Shown here: positions 33,566-45,244 of the stretch, one piece after another
Layout of the letters: each line of letters starts with the position of its first letter
Numbering within the stretch: the stretch's first letter is position 1
Source of the DNA: Macrotis lagotis
Lineage: Eukaryota > Chordata > Mammalia > Peramelemorphia > Peramelidae
Reading direction: 5' to 3'
Length of the DNA: 64,000 nt
Assembly (NCBI RefSeq): GCF_037893015.1
Contig: NC_133666.1
Coordinates: 623,793,352 to 623,857,351 of the forward strand
Translations under genes and position numbers: made by a program
Notes under the pieces: model-generated
Databases searched by the model: none
Seen by the model: only the letters and a program-made list of their open reading frames with translations
Told to the model about the DNA's origin: nothing

Positions 33566-34710
33566 TTTTTGCACAGGTAAAACCAATGTAATCAAAATCA
33601 AAAGAAAAGTAGTAAATTGGCAAACAATCTTTACAACTAATGATTCTGACAAAGGACTCATTTCTAAAATATACAGAGAACTGAGTCATATTTTTAAAAC
33701 AAAAAGCCATTCCCCAATTGACAAATGGTCAAAGGATATGCAAAGGCAATTTACAGATGAGGAGATCAAAGCTATCCATAGCCATATGAAAAAATGCTCT
33801 AAATCATTAATTATTAGAGAAATGCAAATTAAAGCTTCTCTGAGGTACCACCTCACACCTCTCAGATTGGCCAGTATGACCAGGAAGGATAATGATCATT
33901 GTTGGAAGGGATGTGGGAAATCTGGGACACTATTACACTGTTGGTGGAGCTGTGAACTCATCCAACCCTTCTGGAGAGCTATTTGGAACTATGCCCAAAG
34001 GGCAACAAAAATGTGCATACCCTTTGACCCAGCAATACCACTACTGGGTCTATACCCTGAAGAGATGAGGAAAAAGGGTAAAAACATTACTTGTACAAAA
34101 ATATTTCTAGCAGCCCTGTTTGTGGTGGCAAAGAATTGGAAATCCAGTAAATGCCCTTCAATTGGGGAATGGTTTAGCAAACTGTGGTATATGTATGTCA
34201 TGGAATACTATTGTTCTATTAGAAATCAGGAGGGACAGGATTTCAGGGAAACCTGGAGGGATTTGCATGAACTGATGCTGAGTGAGATGAGCAGAACCAG
34301 AAAAACACTGTACATCCTAACAGCAACATGGGAGTGATGTTCAACCTTGAAGGACTCGCTCATTCCATCAGCTCAACAATTGGGAACAATTTTTGGCTGT
34401 CTGCAAAGGAGAGTACCATCTGTATCCAGATAAGGAGCTGTGGAGTTTGAACAAAGTACAAGGACTATTCCCTTTAATTCGGAAAAAAAACCCAGATGTC
34501 TTATGGTTTGATCTGGTTACCTCTGAGAATTCTGTTCTCTTTAAGGATATGATTTCTCTCTCAACACACCCAATTTGGATCAAGGTACAACATGGAAACA
34601 AAGTAAAGACTGAGGAGTGCTATCTGTGGGGTGGGGGTGGGGGAGGGAAGCAAGATTGGGGGAAAACTGTAAAACTCAAATAATATCTTTAATAAAAATT
34701 TTTTAAAAAA
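33566..34710 (+). mobile_element. 5'-truncated L1 (ORF2 3' end)
   Basis: Starts inside ORF2 (TTTTTGCACAGGTAAAACCA), carries the last 250 or so codons open to 34337, then the 3' UTR with a G-rich tract and A-rich end. It shares its target duplication (A5)GACCTTTC with the SINE directly upstream. The frame reads on from the SINE, which creates a 279-codon chimeric frame (33498-34337) that is not a gene. Confidence 0.9.
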
Positions 34711-35095
34711 AGACCTTTCAAAGGCCTTTTTGGTGAATACTAATCTCTTTTTTTCCACTTTCATAGTTAAACTTAGATTTGAAAAGTAGGTTATCTTGGG
34801 CTGCTTTCTGAGCTCGATTGCTCTTCAGAACACATTATTCTATTCCCTCTTGCAGTTTCTAAAGGGTGAGGAATAGATATGTTATTTGAATTTCCTTTCT
34901 TTTATATTTGAAGGTATTTTTTCCTGATCTTTGAACAATTAACAAACAACAGTTTGTCAGTTGAATTGCAAAATTTATATGTCATACAATTTGAACTATA
35001 AGGGTGTGGTTTGGTTGTTTTGTTTTTGTTTTTGTTTTGTTTTTTACTGGAGGCAATATGTAGATTCTTTCATTTGACACTTTCTTTTCCATGGA

Positions 35096-35290
35096 ACCTA
35101 GGTGGTACAGTGGAATAGAGTTCTGGGCCTGGAATTTAAGAAATATGATTTGTTCATTTATTAGCTGTGTAACCCAGAGAAAGCTCCAACACCTCTTTTT
35201 GTCTCAATTTCCTCAACTATAAAATGGAGATAATAAAAACACCTATCTCTCAGCATTGTTGTAAAGATCAAATATCATATTTCAAAGGAT
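35096..35290 (+). repeat. MIR/Ther SINE
   Basis: ACCTAGGTGGTACAGTGGAA head, MIR core TATTAGCTGTGTAACCCAGA and TCAATTTCCTCAACTATAAA, end near TTGTTGTAAAGATCAAAT. Confidence 0.75.
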
Positions 35291-35299
35291 TTAACATTC

Positions 35300-35960
35300 T
35301 TTACAGAGAAGATTTTGATCAATTTTCTTTTATTATTTCTTGCATTATTATATTTAAATTTTTTGTCATATTCTTTTGGCAGTTCAATATCCTTAATCCT
35401 TAAATTGTCTCTGTACATCCAGTCTTTCAGAGGAATGTGCTTTGCTTATATGGAAATATGCTCCCTCTTCATGTTATTACTTTTTGCTTCTCTTCTTCTG
35501 GTTTATCCTTCACTTCCTTGTATTTGTGTTTCCATTCATTTATTCTCTCTTTTTTCCATTGGTTAGATTTGCCACTATGAATTCAAGTTTTTCTATTCTG
35601 CTAATTACTTTTTCTGTGCAGATCATAAATTCTTTGTTCACAATTCTTATTTCTGTTTTCAACCATTGAGGAATGTCTCACTGTTGTTCTATGCTCTTTG
35701 GGGATTTCATAAGGTTCTTTGCCTCTTCAGATTTTGCTTGGCTTTTCTTTGCCTTTCCATATTTATTAATAGATGACTAAACTCTTTTACTTGATCCAGA
35801 GTCCAGTTCCCTTTTGGTATTAATATCTTCTCTGATGCTTTATCTATTTACTTAATTGAATTTTCTTGCTAGTGAGATCTTTGATAATTTTAGTTTTTTT
35901 TCTCCTTTTATTCCTCTATTGCTCACTTTCTGACTTCATCTCCTTTAATTGCAGTGTCCC
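35300..35960 (-). mobile_element. Probable old L1 ORF1 fragment, antisense
   Basis: T-rich text whose complement is lysine/glutamate-rich, as in the L1 ORF1 coiled coil, with matching phrase order (CAGTTCAATATCCTTAATCC, GTTTTCAACCATTGAGGAAT). Assigned by composition and loose similarity only. Confidence 0.4.
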
Positions 35961-35964
35961 TGGG

Positions 35965-37365
35965 TTCTGGATCTCAAAGTGTCTTAGAATTCTCCCATGT
36001 TTGGCAATTCATAGTTCACTAGCTGTGGTCTGTGCCCCAAATAACTTCAAGGGGAACTGGCTCCAGCTGGATATTGTGCTCTTTCCCTAAGACTTAGTAG
36101 AATGCCACATAGCTGCATACATGTGGCCTGCCTTATTGTCATTATTCCTCCATTCTCTGATCTAGTTCAGTTGCAACACAAAAATGTTGCCACATTGCTA
36201 TAGAATTCCAAGAAAATTTCTGTGGTTTGGATTTCCATAGAACTGGAAAGAAGGGGAGAGGGGAATTAGTACATACAACTGAGTTCTGCCATGAGAGTGT
36301 GAATTGTCTTGTGCAGCCCTCTTTCCAAAATTATGATGAACAGTGAAAAAAGGGATAATAGAGAGCCCAATATGGGGCAGATTAGAGAGGTCAGAAAACC
36401 TTTGACAAATCACTTCTATAGTTTGGGATCCAATCTCTAATAATTTACTTTTAGTCCCTCTTATTCTTTCCCATACAATTCTGGGCATCTCAGATGAAGG
36501 ATCAGGGAACCTTCCTTACAATTTGTAGAATGTCTCCCTCCCCTAAGATAATGAGGATTCAATTCCCTGAGGTCTACTCCTCTTCTTCACTGGCCTTTAT
36601 CCGTAGCAGCTGACCTTTATAGTCCCTTCAGAAGGTAAGACTCTGGAACAATTTGTTTATTGATTTCTTTCTGTCCCCATTGTCAAATATAATGAAACAT
36701 ACTACCCCTACCCCAATAGCTAACAAATATAGCATTTAAATGTTGGGAAAGCACTTTACAAATATTGTCTGTCTAATCTAATATCCTTTAATAGTTTATT
36801 AACATTTCTTGATCTCTATGGTTCCAATTCAAAAAAATTATAATGTTCTGTTTCCTTTAACTGAGGACTGTAGGGCTCAAGATGTTTATCTCTGCCCCTC
36901 CCCCTTACACACACACAAACACACAGGGTCTGTCCTTTTGATAGATCTAATGGAAAATGTTTTCTATGTGCAGACCTTTTCAAATGTTCATCTCAAAGAA
37001 TGGCTTTCAAGTTGTGTAATAGATGGAGAGTCACCCTGGGAAGACAGGAGAACTACTCAGGTTGACTCTTTGGTTAGAAGAAACAGTAGTCCTGGAGAAA
37101 AATCAGATCTTACCAGTTTGACAAGAAACAGACCTCTGAATGAGTTTAGATAATCATCAAAGTAATTAATGACAAATATATAACCCGATTGGTTAGCCAC
37201 CAAAAGTTGTATGATTCTGTGTTCATTCTGTATAAATTGTCCCAAAAATTTTCTGTTGTTGTTGGCGTTTGTAAGGATACCCATGGGTTTTGGTAAGAAC
37301 CTAAAGAATTAAACTGCATTTATAAAACTAATTTTGTTGTTTCATTTTTGTCAAAGGGAAATTGT
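35965..37365. other. No gene recognised
   Basis: Single-copy-looking DNA. The 114-codon frame at 36809-37153 has no motif I know and no splice context. A MIR-like scrap (AAAGCACTTTACAAATATTG) is at about 36745-36770. Confidence 0.4.
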
Positions 37366-37371
37366 GGTTAA

Positions 37372-37575
37372 CATGTCTCATTTGAGCCTCACAACAGAAC
37401 TGGGAAGTAGGCGCTATTATATCATTTTTACATATAAGAAAATTGAAGTAAATAGAGGTCAAATGACTAACTCAAGGTAACACAGCTAGTTTGTATCTGA
37501 GGCAAAATTTTAACTCAGGTCTTCCTCACTCTAAATCAAGTACTCTCTCCATTATAGCACCTAACTGTATCAAAG
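37372..37575 (-). repeat. MIR/Ther SINE, antisense
   Basis: TGTCTCATTTGAGCCTCACA, ACTAACTCAAGGTAACACAG, GTACTCTCTCCATTATAGCA in antisense order. Confidence 0.7.
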
Positions 37576-38093
37576 CATATATCACAGAGAGCTCAGTTCA
37601 CATTTAGTTGCAGACTTCTTCCAGTATCCCTTCTTTGTACAAATCACGGCCCATTACTGAAACTCTGGGATCAGGTCCCTTCTGGAAAGGAAGGGCATCT
37701 ATGGAAATCTCAATTTATTGATGGGGGGGATCCTACTGAAGATTAATTCCATGAGAGAAGAAATATATTCTTCAATCAATAATTCTATGAGGGAAGAGAT
37801 ATATTCTGTAATTGGAGATAGAGATCTTTCAAGGGATAAAATTTACAGGGATTTGATGTCTTAGAAGATCATTACCTCTGAGAAAATATGCCTCTTTGTT
37901 AAAGATAATGATTCCCCTAGTTGCTAGTGTCCTCCTTGTACTCCCTGGGAAATTATTTTGAATTTACATAACATGGGAGCAAGATCTGAGGTGTGACTCC
38001 TATAATAATCCAAGTGAGTGGTAATACCAAGGTATGAAGCTCTAAGAGCAAGGACTTTTTTTAAAGCCTTTCTTTGCCTAGGGTTTCCTTGTG

Positions 38094-38209
38094 CCTTTCT
38101 TATTTCATTCTGAAACTAATAGACAATTTCTAGAACTCACTAAGCAAAGGAAAGGAAAAACCTAGAAAGACTTTTATGAACTGCTGCAAAGTGAAGTGAG
38201 CAGAACCAG
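38094..38209 (+). repeat. Fused copy of two segments found at 40.3 and 40.7 kb
   Basis: Left part (38096-38147) matches 40312-40363 with about two mismatches; right part (38149-38209) is identical over 61 bp to 40670-40730. The right part is the 3' end of an older L1. Confidence 0.7.
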
Positions 38210-38246
38210 TAAGTTTTTAATATATGACTCACTCACAAGGAAGTTT

Positions 38247-39217
38247 TTTTATAAAGATTTTATTTATTTTGAGTTTTAAAATTTTCCCCCTAATCTTACC
38301 TCCCTCCCCCCACCCCACAAGGAAGGCAATTTGTCAGTCTTTTACATTGTTTCTATAGTATACATTGATCCAAATTGAGTTTGAAGAGAGAGAAATCACA
38401 TCCTTAAGGAAGAAACATAAAGTATAAGAGATAGCAGGATCAGATAATAAGATGACAGGTTTTTTTCCTAAATTTAAGGTAATACTCCTTGGTCTTTGTT
38501 CAAACTCCACAGTTGTTTCTCTGTATATAGATGGTATTCTCCATTGCAGACAGCCCAAAATTGTCCCTAATTGTTGCACTGATGGAGGTTGGTCATCACC
38601 CCATGTTGCTGTTAGGGTGTACAGTGTTTTTCTGGTTCTGTTCATCTCACTCATCATCAGTTCATGCAAATTCTTCCAGGCTTCCCTGAATTCCCATCCC
38701 TCCTGGTTTCTAATAGAACAATAGTGTTCCATGACATACATATACCACAGTTTGCTAAGCCATTCCCCAATTGAAGGACATTTACTTAATTTCCAATTCT
38801 TTGCCACCACAAACAGGGCTGCTACAAATATTTTTGTACAAGTTTTTGTACAAGTTTTGTACATGTTTTTACCCTTTTTCATCATCTCTTCAGGGTATAG
38901 ACCCAGTAGTGGCATTGCTGGATCAAAGGGTATGCATATTTTGTTAACCTTTGGGCATAGTTCCAAATTTCTCTCCAGAAAGGTTGGATGAGTTCACAGC
39001 TCCACCAACAATGTAATAGTGTCCCAGATTTCCCACAACCCTGCCAACAATGATCATTATCCTTTCTGGTCATATTGGCCAGTCTGAGAGGTGTGAGATG
39101 GTACCTCAGAGAAGCTTTAATTTGCATTTCTCTAATAAGTAATGATTTAGAGCAATTTTTCATATGACTATAGATTGCTTTGATCTCCTCATCTGTAATT
39201 TGCCTTTGCATATCCTT
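38247..39217 (-). mobile_element. 5'-truncated L1, antisense
   Basis: ORF2 C-terminal part (frames 38882-39211 and 38334-38966) and a short 3' end. The 14-bp duplication TCACAAGGAAGTTT flanks it at 38233-38246 and 39218-39231. It cut off the older L1 fragment at 38.2 kb. Confidence 0.92.
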
Positions 39218-39231
39218 TCACAAGGAAGTTT

Positions 39232-39941
39232 AATCTAGCATTGGAGTAAAGGCAAAATGTGACTGAAGAGGAAATGCAGCAGGATCTAGTAGAAGGAGAT
39301 TATTAGAATGATCAAGGCAGATTCTAATTAACTGTGAGAGTAGGGTGGAGGAAGTAGAAAGAAAGAAGAAGGAATGAGGAAGAAACATGGAAAATGTCAC
39401 TAAATAGGAATCTCCTTAAACATCTCCAGTCTGCTTTAAAACTTCTAGGGGTAAGGGATTCTTCATTCCCTCTCAAGCCATTCCATTCCACTTTGAGACA
39501 ATTCTAATAATTTAAAAAGTTCTTCCCCACATGAAACCCAAACCTTCCTGCCTAAAACTATCCCTCATCACTCCCAGTTCTGCCTTCTAGGTCAAGGTTT
39601 AAAACAAAGTCTAATTTCTCCCCTGCTTGCCATTCTAGCAAACATGAAAGAACTAGGATCCCTCTGATTAGCTACCCTCAATTGTACCTAACAATAGCCA
39701 TTTAAGTTTAGTAAGAGAACCACCATAGCCAGGCCTCAAGGTCATTTCTAGGCAACATTACTGTTTGGATCAAATGATCTCAGGCCAGGGATAATGAACC
39801 CATAGTCAAGAAAGTTCCATCAACTCTACGACCTGATTCAATAGGAGAAGAAAGTACCTAGGGTGTGTCTAAGTAGAAGTGAAATATAGGTGTGCTTCCT
39901 ATACATATTCTCCTCACCCCACTCCAACCGAGTGACTGACT
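39232..39941. other. No gene recognised
   Basis: Single-copy-looking DNA just 3' of D1 in the sense of the TCR-mu gene. No further RSS pair seen. Confidence 0.45.
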
Positions 39942-39980
39942 GGTTTCTGCCCCAGGTGTTCCTGAGGTTTCATCATTGTG
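39942..39980 (-). promoter_or_regulatory. 23-RSS on the 3' side of D1
   Basis: Plus strand: nonamer GGTTTCTGC (39942-39950, 7 of 9), exactly 23 bp, heptamer CATTGTG (39974-39980). The heptamer is the same as that of D2. It can pair with the 12-RSS of D2 or of J. Confidence 0.82.
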
Positions 39981-39997
39981 AGCTTGAACTTAGTCTA
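39981..39997 (-). other. TRMD: TCR-mu D segment (D1, V-proximal)
   Basis: A 17-nt segment, TAGACTAAGTTCAAGCT on the coding strand, between a 12-RSS on the 5' side and a 23-RSS on the 3' side with exact spacer lengths. It lies 5.2 kb 3' of the V exon and 16 kb 5' of D2, same orientation. It contains an in-frame stop in two frames (TAG at the start, TAA inside), which is common in D segments and removed or avoided by trimming and frame choice. Its RSS nonamers are weaker than those of D2. Confidence 0.8.
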
Positions 39998-40025
39998 CAC
40001 AGTGATACATGCCTTACCTTAAACC
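39998..40025 (-). promoter_or_regulatory. 12-RSS on the 5' side of D1
   Basis: Plus strand: perfect heptamer CACAGTG (39998-40004), 12-bp spacer, nonamer CCTTAAACC (40017-40025, 6 of 9). It is the expected partner of the V 23-RSS. Confidence 0.82.
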
Positions 40026-40665
40026 CTAGGTGTGGTAGGGTCTGTGGAAGTTGTTCTCAGATGATTGACAGGACCCTGAAGTGTATTAGTAGAGTGAACT
40101 TCAAAAAGGAGAACTCGCTGATTGATGGTAGTAGAGGGACAGATTGAAAGTGGCAATGTCCCTCACCTCAACTAGGGGATCTATGGAATAAGTAAAAGTG
40201 AAGGCAATGCTGGGGACAGGAAAACTGTGTCATCAGGAGGGGACTAGATCTCAGTGAATGCAAGATAGGGAGAGTTCAAGCTGGGAAGGACTTTACATGT
40301 CAAGCAAACAATTTCTTATTTCATTCTAAAACTAATAGAGAATTTCTAGAACTCACTAAGCAAAAAAGCAACATAGAACTTTGTGAATTTTGGCAGCCAA
40401 GTGAAAGATGAACTGGAATTTGAGGAGAGACAAGACAAGAACATGAACCAGAAGGTTATAACATAAGTCCAGGCTTGAGGGCCTGTATCAGGGCAGTTAC
40501 AGTGTTAATAGAGAGAAGGAGGTAAATGCAAGATATGTTGTGAATGTAAAAATAAGATTTGGATGAGATTGGATGGGGGGGTGATTATGAGTGAAGGACA
40601 CTAAGATTGTCAAATTGAGTGGTTAAGATATGGATGGTGCCTTCAACAGTATTAGGGAAGTTAAA
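40026..40665. repeat. Mixed; old interspersed repeat from about 40370
   Basis: 40366-40669 resembles the unnamed old family at 6.5 and 12.8 kb (GGCTTGAGGGCCTGTATCAG, AAGATATGTTGTGAATG). This is the part missing from the fused copy at 38.1 kb. Confidence 0.4.
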
Positions 40666-40669
40666 AAGA

Positions 40670-41130
40670 GGAAAGGAAAAACCTAGAAAGACTTTTATGA
40701 ACTGCTGCAAAGTGAAGTGAGCAGAACCAGGAGAATAATGTACACAGTAACAGCACATATTGTATAATGGATCAACTATGAATAGACTTGGCTGTTTTCA
40801 GTAATATAATGATTCAAAAAAATTCCAAAAGATATACAAAGAAAAATGCTATTCATCTCCAAAGAAAGAACTGGTGGAGTCCAAATGTAGTTTAAAGCAT
40901 ACTTTTCAAAAAGTCCTATTTTTCTTGGGGTTTTTTGGTCTCTGTTCTTTTACAGTATGACTAATATGGAAATATTTTGCATTTTTGCATATGTAGAACT
41001 TATATCAAATTGCTTGTCTTCTCAATGAGGAGGATATAAGGAGAGTATTTGGGACTCAAATTTTTTAAAAAGGATGTTTAAAATTGTTTTTTATATTTAA
41101 TTGGGAAAAATAAAATACTAAATAAAGAAA
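40670..41130 (+). mobile_element. Older L1 3' end
   Basis: TTTTATGAACTGCTGCAAAG, GAGCAGAACCAGGAGAATAA, then a 3' UTR ending in ATTGGGAAAAATAAAATAC. Same class as the piece at 27930-28410. Confidence 0.7.
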
Positions 41131-41535
41131 GAAGGAAGGTTTTAGGGGAAAGGATAATGAATTCTGCCTTGAATATATCGAGTTTGAGATTCCTTATAAG
41201 ACTTCCAGGTTGAGACATGCAAAAGGCAGTTGGTGATATGGGACTAGAGCCCAGGAGAGGTCAAAACTGCATATACAGCTCTGGGAGTCATTCTCATAGA
41301 TATAATAATTGAATCTATGAGATAAGATCACCAAATAAGATGACAACAGGAAGAAGAGAGACCAGAACAGACTCACAGTTAGAGGGTACAACCTGGATGA
41401 AGATTCAGCAAAGTAGACTGAAAAAAGAGTGATGAGACAAGTAGGGGAAGACTCAGAAAAGAGTAAAAATATAGAGGGGAAGAAATATGAAGAGAGGTAT
41501 CAAAGACTGCCAGCAGGTCAAGAAGGATGAAGCCA

Positions 41536-41680
41536 GGGGCAGCTAGGTGGCACAGTGCATAGAGCACCAGCCCTGGAGTCAGGAGTACCTGGGAGACACT
41601 TGATAATTACTTAGCTGTGTGGCCTTGGGCAAGCTACTTAACCCCATTGCCTTGCAAAAAATAAAAAATAAATAAATAAA
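41536..41680 (+). mobile_element. Marsupial SINE with an internal deletion
   Basis: Lacks the box-B block between ACCTGGG and AGACACTT. Target duplication (G/A)GATGAAGCC at 41526-41535 and 41681-41690. Confidence 0.88.
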
Positions 41681-42032
41681 AGATGAAGCCTAAGAAAGAA
41701 TGACTAAATTTGGCAATTAAGAGATCACTGCTAATTTTAGAAAGAGCAGTTTTAGCTGGATGATATCAGAAGCCTGATTATAGAGGATTTGCAAGCATAT
41801 GAAAGGAGAAAAAGTGAAGCTACTTTATATATATGGCTTTCTCAAGAATTTTGGGCAAGAAAGATATTAGCTTTTACCAAAGGTGAATAGTAAGATGATA
41901 TAGTATGAACAGTTCTCACATAGTTTTCCCTATATAGATCCCAGGCACACTCTCTACAATATACAAAGCCCATGAGACAAAGGGGCTGAAATGTAGAGCA
42001 TGATGATAGTGAGATACATAACAACAACTGAA

Positions 42033-42150
42033 AAGGCAGCAGATAGTACAGTGGAGAAAGTACTGAACCTGGAGCCAGGAAGAACTAAGTTCAACTCCGA
42101 CCTCAGATACTTAATAATTACCTAGTTGTGCGTCCTTGCCTTGCAAAAAA
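42033..42150 (+). mobile_element. Marsupial SINE, 3' truncated or gapped
   Basis: GGCAGCAGATAGTACAGTGG to CCTTGCCTTGCAAAAAAAG with the GGGCAAGCCACTTAACCCC block lost. Confidence 0.75.
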
Positions 42151-42639
42151 AGAACAATCCATTCCATTTTTGAATGGATGTTCTTTTTTGGTTGCCAAAA
42201 AGAGTGCTACTAGGAATATTTTGCTTTGTACAGGATCTTTCTTTTTGTCATAGACCCCTTTGGGGGTATGTGGCTATTAGTGAGACACTGCCAAAGCATA
42301 TGAACAGTTCAATGGCTTCTTTCATGTTCTTCTACATTGTTTTCCACAGCATAGCCCTATAAGCTAATAAGCAATTAAAATTCGCACTGGCCTTCTATCA
42401 CCCATTCAAAAAGTATAACTTAAAACTTCATCCACATCATTAAAGAGGATTCAAAGATTGCTTGAAAATGATACCAGAGATCCATGCAGCTGGTGTACAG
42501 GTTCTATACATTATGGGTACCTAGAGAGAATATTTAGCCTACTGCAACTGCACAAACTCTTTAGAGAGGATGCAAAAGTTCATGAACACAATACTCAGGT
42601 TCTAAAAGAGATGCACAGGAATGATGCTCTTCAATCCAC

Positions 42640-43010
42640 TGGCCTCCTTGGTTCTCTTTGAGTAAGAGACTCCCTCTTTTGGCTTCAAGTATTTTCTCTG
42701 ACTGTTCCCCTGTGCCTAGAAGGATGTCCTTCATCATTTCCAGCTGCTGGCTCCCCTGACTTCTTTTAAGTCCCAACCTAAATCCCCTCTTTTACAGAAA
42801 GCCTCTTCCAATGCCTCTTAATTCTAATGCATTCCTTCTTTTATTTCCTATTTATCCTGCATATAGCTAGTTTATGTATATTGTTTTCATCCTCTTTAGA
42901 CTATGAACTACTTGAAGGAAGGGTTTTGTCTGTTTTTATATCTCTAGTACTCGGCACTGTACCTGGAACATAGTAGATGTTGAATAAGCTGACTGATTGA
43001 TAATCTTCTT
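42640..43010 (+). repeat. L2 LINE 3' end
   Basis: TTTTAAGTCCCAACCTAAAT, AGAAAGCCTCTTCCAATGCC, GAACATAGTAGATGTTGAAT in L2 order. Confidence 0.75.
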
Positions 43011-43812
43011 CCCTGGATGAATATTATAAACATAATTCTAGTAAAACTTTAGCATGCTGCCCCAATATTTTTAATGTCTCCATGAATACATATATATTCA
43101 TACATACACACAGAGCCAATCTTTTGGTCTCTTAGTTGCTTTTCATTGAGCACCAAATCTTCCCTTACTCTTCCTTCCCCCAGTCTATGCCTATTACACT
43201 TTCACATCTCTGATTCATCAAGGCTTATAAGGTCAATGAAGTTACCTGATTATTGGTAACCACCTTGTGCTCTGAATTGGAACTCTGAGATATTTCCTCC
43301 CTAGGAACTTTTAGGTAACCAATACTCTTCCTAGAAGAATGTGACCAATCTTAATTCCCTACATTCTTTGTTATAGTTGAAATACTGAAGGACAGAGGCA
43401 TCCTTCTTGAAAGCTAGTGAAAACTGAAGGTCAGGTCCCTAACTGTACTCATTCAGGTAGGTCTGGTCCCTGACTTATTCTTATTAAAATTTCAGAAACT
43501 AGTAAGCTAACTAGAAGCATGTTTGATTTCTATACTGTATTTACATTAAGCACATGAGCTTTCTCATGGCTCCTAGAAAAGGGATCTCTAATGTTCTCTG
43601 AGGCCCCCTATAATTAACATTGAGAGGGTTAAGCAAATGCTTAACACCCCAGGCCAAGAGAATTTAAGACTACCTTAAATATCTAGAAGTTTTGCATATT
43701 CTCTTTGCAAATTCTCTTTAAAATTGATACTTGAAAATGATTGTGCTAGAATTCACAACTAGCTCATGTTACAAATCCAATGAGATGAATGTATTGCAAA
43801 TTTGCCTTCCTG

Positions 43813-44535
43813 ACTACATCCAAAGGGCAACAAAATGTGCATACCCTTTGATCCTGCAATACCACTACTGGGTCTATACCCTGAAGAGATGATGAAAATA
43901 GTAAAAACATTACTTGTACAAAAATATTCATAGCAGCCCTGTTTGTGGTGGCAAAGAATTGGAAATCAAATAAATGTCCTTCATTTGGGGAATGGCTTAG
44001 CAAACTGTGGTCTATCTGTATCATGGAACACTATTGTTCTATTAGGAAACCAGGAGGGACAGGAAGTCAGGGAAGCCTGGAGGCATTTGCATGAACTGAT
44101 GCTGAGCAAGATGAGCAGAACCAGAAAAACACTGTACACCCTAACAGCAACATGGGGCAATGATCAACCTTGATGGACTTGCTCATTCCATCAGTACAAC
44201 AATCAGGGACAATTTTGGGCTGTCTGCAATGGAGAATACCATCTGTATCCAGATAAAGAACTGTGGAGTTTGAACAAAGTTCAAGGACTATTTCCTTTAA
44301 TTTAGAAAAAAAAAACCCAGATAATCTTATTATCTGATCTTGTTATGTCTTATACTTTTTGTTTCTTCCTTAAGGATATGATTTCTCTCTCATCACACTC
44401 AGTTCAGATCAATGTACAACATGGAAACAAAGTAAAGACTGAAAAATTGATTTCTGTGGGGGGATGGGGGAGGGAAGTAAGATTGGGGGGGGGAAATGTA
44501 AAACTCAAAATAAACAAAATCTTTAATAAAACAAA
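43813..44535 (+). mobile_element. 5'-truncated L1 (last part of ORF2 and 3' UTR)
   Basis: Flanked by TTGCCTTCCTG at 43802-43812 and 44536-44546. ORF2 frame is broken (43943-44173 open). Confidence 0.9.
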
Positions 44536-44559
44536 TTGCCTTCCTGGTTCACTGGCTTC

Positions 44560-44752
44560 CTATTTGTTTTTGACTCTGAGACCCAATTTGGGTCATTTTA
44601 CAAACAAGGAACTGAGGCAAACAGGATTAAGTGACTTCCCCAGAGTCACACAGGTAGTAAGTATCTGAGCCCTCCAGATTTGAATTCAGGAATAGTAGTC
44701 TTCCTGACTTCAGGCCTGACATTCTATCCACTATGCTACCTTCCAAGCTCCT
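44560..44752 (-). repeat. MAR/Ther-type SINE, antisense
   Basis: AACTGAGGCAAACAGGATTA, AGTCTTCCTGACTTCAGGCC, ATTCTATCCACTATGCTACC in antisense order. Confidence 0.75.
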
Positions 44753-45050
44753 CATAGAGTCTAACTATGGTAGATTCTTCAGAAACAAGGAACCTGTCAC
44801 TAATTCAGCACATTATGAAATGAATTTGTAAACCCTTGGAAAAGGCAAAGGAACTTCCTCTGTAGAAGTCATTTTGGTCAAGACTAATCAACCTGGCATT
44901 CACCCTGAGATTGATAGATGAGAGGGCATCAAATGAGAACAAAGCCACTAGGGATATGGAAAGGTGGTAAAGAAGAAAGTGGTGGAGAGAAGTTTTTTTC
45001 CTACTTGAAAGACAAATGACCACAGTTGGTCTCTGCCCCAATCTATAAAC

Positions 45051-45085
45051 ACAGACACACACACACACAGACACACAGACACACA

Positions 45086-45135
<50 letters not shown>
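45051..45135. repeat. (CA)n microsatellite beside the V RSS
   Basis: About 85 bp of CA with some ACAG variants, ending 110 bp from the V nonamer. The antisense frames through it are artefacts. Confidence 0.95.
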
Positions 45136-45137
<2 letters not shown>

Positions 45138-45244
45138 GTAGGTTTGTTTCTAAGAGGTTTCCCATGCCTGGGTTCATAGGTTAGGCAATAGTTGCCTGGT
45201 CAGATCAGCAGATTCACAGCTGTTGGGCAAGACTGGTTCTGTCT

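Noticed and set aside
33498..34337. 279-codon open frame, the longest in the window
   Set aside because: It starts inside a SINE and runs into the L1 ORF2 end; the join is an accident of insertion, not a gene.
36809..37153. 114-codon plus-strand frame
   Set aside because: No domain, no repeat, no splice evidence; open frames of this size are expected by chance in 64 kb.
44805..45134. Minus-strand frames starting with CVCVCV repeats
   Set aside because: They are translations of the CA microsatellite.
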